NCBI GenBank assembly: GCA_016197345.1
Contig: JACPVY010000343.1
Location: 2,630 to 11,615, forward strand
Source: Burkholderiales bacterium
Lineage (GTDB): Bacteria > Pseudomonadota > Gammaproteobacteria > Burkholderiales > Burkholderiaceae_D
Direction of reading: 5' to 3'
DNA length: 8,986 bases
Shown here: piece by piece, positions 6,164 through 8,986 of the stretch
Position numbering within the stretch: position 1 is the first letter of the stretch
How the letters are laid out: the number at the start of each line of letters is the position of its first letter
Notes under the pieces: model-generated
What the model was told of the DNA's origin: nothing
Databases searched by the model: none
What the model saw: the letters and a program-made list of their open reading frames with translations, nothing else
Made by a program: the position numbers and the translations under genes

Positions 6164-7552
6164 TTATTTACCCCAAGAGATTAGTCCAGTGGCCAAGCGT
6201 TGCTGGTCGCTCAAAAGCTTGCTAAAAGCATAATAAGCACTATTCCCTCCCGGCCCAATCAAGCCTCCCATATACATATTGGTGCCTTGCCCCATATTTG
6301 GGTTTGCCGCATTGAGTAAGCCGTTCTGCGATGTGAATGTGCCTTGCGCTCGTAGCGGTACCACTTCATTTTTATTGGTACGCAAATCAAAGCTGGTGTC
6401 GAACGTTTTCTTACCAAAATCAACCGTAAACTTGCCATTTTCGACGCTAGCCATACTGATTTCTGGATTTTTGGGGTCAAGCGATTTCTGATCCGTCAAC
6501 ATCGCCTCACTGGTTCGTATGCCAAAGCTCGCGCTACCGACCACAGGCAAATCCCAATCACGATTGTTTTTATTATCTTTCGCTAAGTAAATGGCATAGG
6601 CGCCATAGCGCACCACTTCTTTGCCATTGGTAGCGAGCGTCGCTAAATTGTATTGCGCTGCAGGTTGGCCGACGATTTCTTTATAGCGCCCCCACATGAT
6701 TTCTTTGTATGGCACGACGGGCACCACTTGCACCTCAGGTACGTTGGTGCTCGGCGGATTATTTTCCACCACGACCACGGGCGGTAATTTACTTGGTTGT
6801 TCAGTTGGCGTAGGTTTTGTTTGCTGTGCGGCCAGCTTGGCGAGTTTTTCCTGATCCAAGCTAGGATCGCCACTCACAGTGGGCTGGGTTGGCTTGCTGA
6901 CAGGTTCATCAGGACGTTGTGGCGCAGTCGCATCCAAGCTTGACATGGTTGAAGGCAATAACTGCGGCGCAGCTTGTCCACGCTTGACTTGCAACATTTG
7001 CCCTAATTGATTGGCAAATAATTCGTGACTGCTTTTGCCTTCGCATGGGCCAGAACCTTCAGGGCCGCATGCGCCATGAAAGGCGGAAACCACAATCCCA
7101 CCTGAAATCACCGCAACGCGCGAGGTATCGGCATCGGTAAAGACGGTGAAATCAGTGCCACGCACACCAATCGCGGCGACAGGAGTATTAAAACGGAAAT
7201 TTTGACGCGCTTCTTTGACTGCTTCACCAGAGATGCTACGCGCTACGCCGCTGAGCAATTCAAATTTGATGCGGGTATTTTTGGGATCATTACGATCAAC
7301 GTGGTAGTTGACAATGCGAGCGCGGCTACTAGGGCGCAAGATTAAAAATCCATTATCAACTGTTTTCACATAGATATAGCCATCAGGGCCGGTGCTGATT
7401 TCATCGCCTTCATGCACCGCATCGCCTTGATTGATGCCATGGTTTGCGATATTGGCTTGGCCTACCACGAAGACGATGCGACCAGCCTCACCTGCTAGCG
7501 CTGAGCCTGCGGCCATCAGCAGGCAAGCCGCAAAGAATAATTGTCGTAACAT
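6164..7552 (-). CDS. FecR-domain periplasmic protein with proline-rich linker and C-terminal beta domain
   Basis: I choose ATG 7552, giving 462 residues. It has an AAAGGAG Shine-Dalgarno eight bases upstream and begins a clean signal peptide (MLRQLFFAACLLMAAGSALA, cleavage after ALA at 20). An upstream in-frame start at 7678 would bury the signal peptide and run through the CRP-type site. Residues 25-155 form a FecR domain: GDEISTGPDGYIYV (49-62), an LRPSSRARI strand, and RFNTPVAAIGVRGTDFTV (120-137). Cys162 and Cys170 in ACGPEGSGPC may pair. A Pro/Gln/Thr-rich linker spans about 205-285. The rest (about 286-462) is Gly-rich, with NGKFTVDFG, LRAQGTFTSQNG and MGGLIGPGGNSAYYAF, reminiscent of the small transferrin-binding-protein-like barrel. 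Unlike FecR of iron transport it has no N-terminal anti-sigma tail or transmembrane helix. It probably acts in the periplasm with the divergent CHASE2 sensor; partner and ligand are unknown. Confidence 0.85.
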   Translation of the reverse strand: MLRQLFFAACLLMAAGSALAGEAGRIVFVVGQANIANHGINQGDAVHEGDEISTGPDGYIYVKTVDNGFLILRPSSRARIVNYHVDRNDPKNTRIKFELLSGVARSISGEAVKEARQNFRFNTPVAAIGVRGTDFTVFTDADTSRVAVISGGIVVSAFHGACGPEGSGPCEGKSSHELFANQLGQMLQVKRGQAAPQLLPSTMSSLDATAPQRPDEPVSKPTQPTVSGDPSLDQEKLAKLAAQQTKPTPTEQPSKLPPVVVVENNPPSTNVPEVQVVPVVPYKEIMWGRYKEIVGQPAAQYNLATLATNGKEVVRYGAYAIYLAKDNKNNRDWDLPVVGSASFGIRTSEAMLTDQKSLDPKNPEISMASVENGKFTVDFGKKTFDTSFDLRTNKNEVVPLRAQGTFTSQNGLLNAANPNMGQGTNMYMGGLIGPGGNSAYYAFSKLLSDQQRLATGLISWGK

Positions 7553-7600
7553 GATAAGCACTCCTTTTTTACGATACTCGCGCGAATTTTCGTCATTTTC

Positions 7601-7616
7601 TGTGATCATCATCACA
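7601..7616. promoter_or_regulatory. CRP-type operator between fecR and the CHASE2 gene
   Basis: TGTGA-TCATCA-TCACA is a second perfect CRP-type dyad with A/T-rich flanks. Its left edge is 48 bp upstream of the fecR start and its right edge is 318 bp upstream of the divergent CHASE2 start, so fecR is the likelier target. I could not place a good -10 for class II activation. TATCGT at 7571-7576 has roughly the right spacing, but its start would fall inside the Shine-Dalgarno. Repression is also possible. Confidence 0.6.
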
Positions 7617-7839
7617 AATTTCGCATATTTCTGGCAATATAACAGAATGCGAGCAGGTGGTAGGGGAGAGGATTGCAACGAAGTATTGCAGTCTATTAAC
7701 TTAGGCTATGGATCATGCTACCCTGTCGGCCTTTGCCGCCCAGCTTTATCATGCATCATAGCTTACGCACTCAATTCACTCGACCATTGGCATGACGAAA
7801 AATGGGCCTCCAAAAACTGTAGCGACAACGGCAGAGATA
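7617..7839. other. Divergent intergenic region, no gene seen
   Basis: The upstream half of the fecR-CHASE2 intergenic region. Open frames here are extensions or shadows without start signals. TTATATT near 7637-7643 on the minus strand could be a -10 for fecR; it would put the CRP-type site downstream of the start. No confident promoter for the CHASE2 gene was found. Confidence 0.4.
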
Positions 7840-7909
7840 CAATTTGCCCGCTCCCTAGTTTTTCAAGCCCAGCAAATGCAATTTGCAAGCGACTACCCAG
7901 TTTTTCAAG
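7840..7909 (+). repeat. Degenerate direct repeat with central dyad upstream of the CHASE2 gene
   Basis: CTCCCTAGTTTTTCAAG (7851-7867) and CTACCCAGTTTTTCAAG (7893-7909) match at 15 of 17 positions with a 42-bp offset, close to four helical turns. Each copy is preceded by CAATTTGC (7840-7847 and 7879-7886). Between the copies lies a dyad, GCAAAT-GCA-ATTTGC (7872-7886). The block ends 25 bp before the CHASE2 start codon. It may be an operator with two factor-binding sites, or a decayed tandem duplication. Confidence 0.55.
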
Positions 7910-7934
7910 ATGCATGCCAATCTCCCTATAGAAA

Positions 7935-8986
7935 ATGAGACGAAGTCAATTGCCACATTGGTTTGACAGCCCGCTGAAATGGATGCGGTGGGGCATTGCT
8001 GTGTTAGCCGTGCTACTCACTGTCTCCATCGAAAGTCTGCCTTCTGGAAAATATTCGTGGTTTGGCAATGAATGGCTGCGTGATCAATTCATTCTCTGGC
8101 ATGCGCAAGAAACGCCTGAAACCCGTTTTGCCGTCATCGATATTGATGAAGCCAGCCTCGCCGAGATTGGTCGTTGGCCTTGGTCACGGGCGCATTTGGC
8201 CGATATGGTCGAGCAAATCCTCGGCCCCTATGGCGCACGCGGCGTTGCGCTCGACATGGTGCTATCGGAACCCGCCGACGAGGCTGGCGATACGCGCCTT
8301 GCAATGCTATCCCGCTTTGGCCCGGTCGTGCTGGCACAAGCCTTTGATTACGAAGGCAATTTACCGCTCCGAGTAGGGCAATTAATCGCCCCGCAACATC
8401 CGCAAATCCGGCCAGCTTTTGTACTCTCGAGCGGCTATATCGCTAATAATGCCCGCCTTGCGCACAGCGATGCCAAGGCTGGCAATATCGGTTTGGTGCC
8501 AGATCGTGATGGCATGATCCGCCGCTTGCCGCTCTATACTCGCTACGAGCAAAATCTTTACCCCGGCCTTGCGCTAACCTTAATGCAATGCTGCAACGGC
8601 CCACAAGCAGGCAAATTTAAAATGCAAGCCAGCGATAACGGCTTTTGGCGCATTCCTTATCGCCGCACTTGGTCGGCATATACAGTAATACCGGCCTCTT
8701 ACATTCTGCAACAAAAAATCCCGGTCGGCTTGTTGGAGAATCGCCTCGTGTTGGTCGGCTCGTCAGCGCTAGGCTTATCTGATCGCGTCGCCACCCCACT
8801 CTCTCCAAATAGTAGCGGTTTGCTAGTACACGCAGCGGCCTTGAGCGCAATGCTCGATCAACAAGCAGGCATAGGGCCAACACCTTGGCCGGGTAAATCC
8901 CTAGCAATTTTGTATAGCCTCGCATTGGCCGCACTGGCGAGTTGGATTTTTCCGCGTTGGTCAGCGCTGGCGAATGTGAGTTTTCT
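7935..8986 (+). CDS. CHASE2-domain membrane sensor (3' end beyond window)
   Basis: ATG 7935 follows an in-frame TAG at 7929, so it is the first possible start; the Shine-Dalgarno is weak. The 350 visible residues have a first membrane helix at about 19-33. A periplasmic CHASE2 domain spans about 40-310: FAVIDIDEASLAEIGRWPW (65-83), GVALDMVLSEP (103-113), GNIGLVPDRDGMIRRLPL (183-200), PYRRTWSAYTVIPASYIL (241-258) and LENRLVLVGSSALGLSDRV (267-285). A second helix begins near 322. CHASE2 receptors usually have three helices after the domain and then a cytoplasmic output domain: adenylate/guanylate cyclase, GGDEF or kinase. Here the output domain lies outside the window. Such genes are commonly found next to FecR-domain genes; here they are divergent. 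The ligand is unknown. Confidence 0.9.
   Translation, partial: MRRSQLPHWFDSPLKWMRWGIAVLAVLLTVSIESLPSGKYSWFGNEWLRDQFILWHAQETPETRFAVIDIDEASLAEIGRWPWSRAHLADMVEQILGPYGARGVALDMVLSEPADEAGDTRLAMLSRFGPVVLAQAFDYEGNLPLRVGQLIAPQHPQIRPAFVLSSGYIANNARLAHSDAKAGNIGLVPDRDGMIRRLPLYTRYEQNLYPGLALTLMQCCNGPQAGKFKMQASDNGFWRIPYRRTWSAYTVIPASYILQQKIPVGLLENRLVLVGSSALGLSDRVATPLSPNSSGLLVHAAALSAMLDQQAGIGPTPWPGKSLAILYSLALAALASWIFPRWSALANVSF

Noticed and set aside
7553..7678. Upstream start of fecR at 7678 (42 extra residues)
   Set aside because: It would place the signal peptide in the interior and run through the CRP-type site. The ATG at 7552 has a better Shine-Dalgarno and an N-terminal signal peptide.
7431..7931. A 166-codon plus-strand frame ending just before the CHASE2 gene
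   Set aside because: It begins inside fecR on the opposite strand, has no recognisable protein character and crosses the regulatory region.
8617..8934. Minus-strand frame opposite the CHASE2 gene
   Set aside because: It is a shadow of the CHASE2 coding region, which shows clear family motifs in the plus-strand frame.

Overview
The window looks like a betaproteobacterial chromosome segment of moderate GC. This is a judgement from gene content and protein style (FecR plus CHASE2 proteins, a DUF4214/RTX surface-layer protein, a PKMT-type methyltransferase), not a taxonomic proof. I see no rRNA, tRNA, CRISPR array, insertion sequence or phage gene.

Layout, left to right. A secreted alpha/beta hydrolase (minus strand) is cut by the left edge at 1. 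A stem-loop and a short gap separate it from a 513-residue class I SAM-dependent methyltransferase with a methyltransferase regulatory domain (814-2355, minus). A gap of about 240 bp then holds a strong minus-strand rho-independent terminator and two other hairpins. Next is a large surface-layer gene (minus) that resembles Caulobacter RsaA. It has a DUF4214-like N-terminus, a long Thr/Ala/Ser-rich beta-structured body and RTX-type Gly/Asp repeats. Its reading frame stops at 2848, and the RsaA-like C-terminal secretion tail continues in the -1 frame (2597-2845). The gene is therefore split exactly at its export signal. Its upstream region holds a perfect TGTGA-N6-TCACA (CRP-type) site, an extended -10 element at class II spacing, and a leader inverted repeat. 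About 270 bp without a convincing gene follows, then a bidirectional terminator, a FecR-domain periplasmic protein (6164-7552, minus), a second perfect CRP-type site, a stretch with degenerate direct repeats, and a divergent CHASE2-domain membrane sensor (7935 to the right edge, plus).

Working model (inference). The segment may be an envelope-surface module: an S-layer-like protein, a neighbouring methyltransferase that could modify it, and a FecR/CHASE2 pair that could sense the envelope. CHASE2 receptors are often fused to nucleotide cyclases, and both the S-layer gene and fecR carry CRP-type operators, so cAMP control is a testable idea. The CHASE2 output domain lies outside the window, so that link is unproven. 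No type I secretion genes are visible here.
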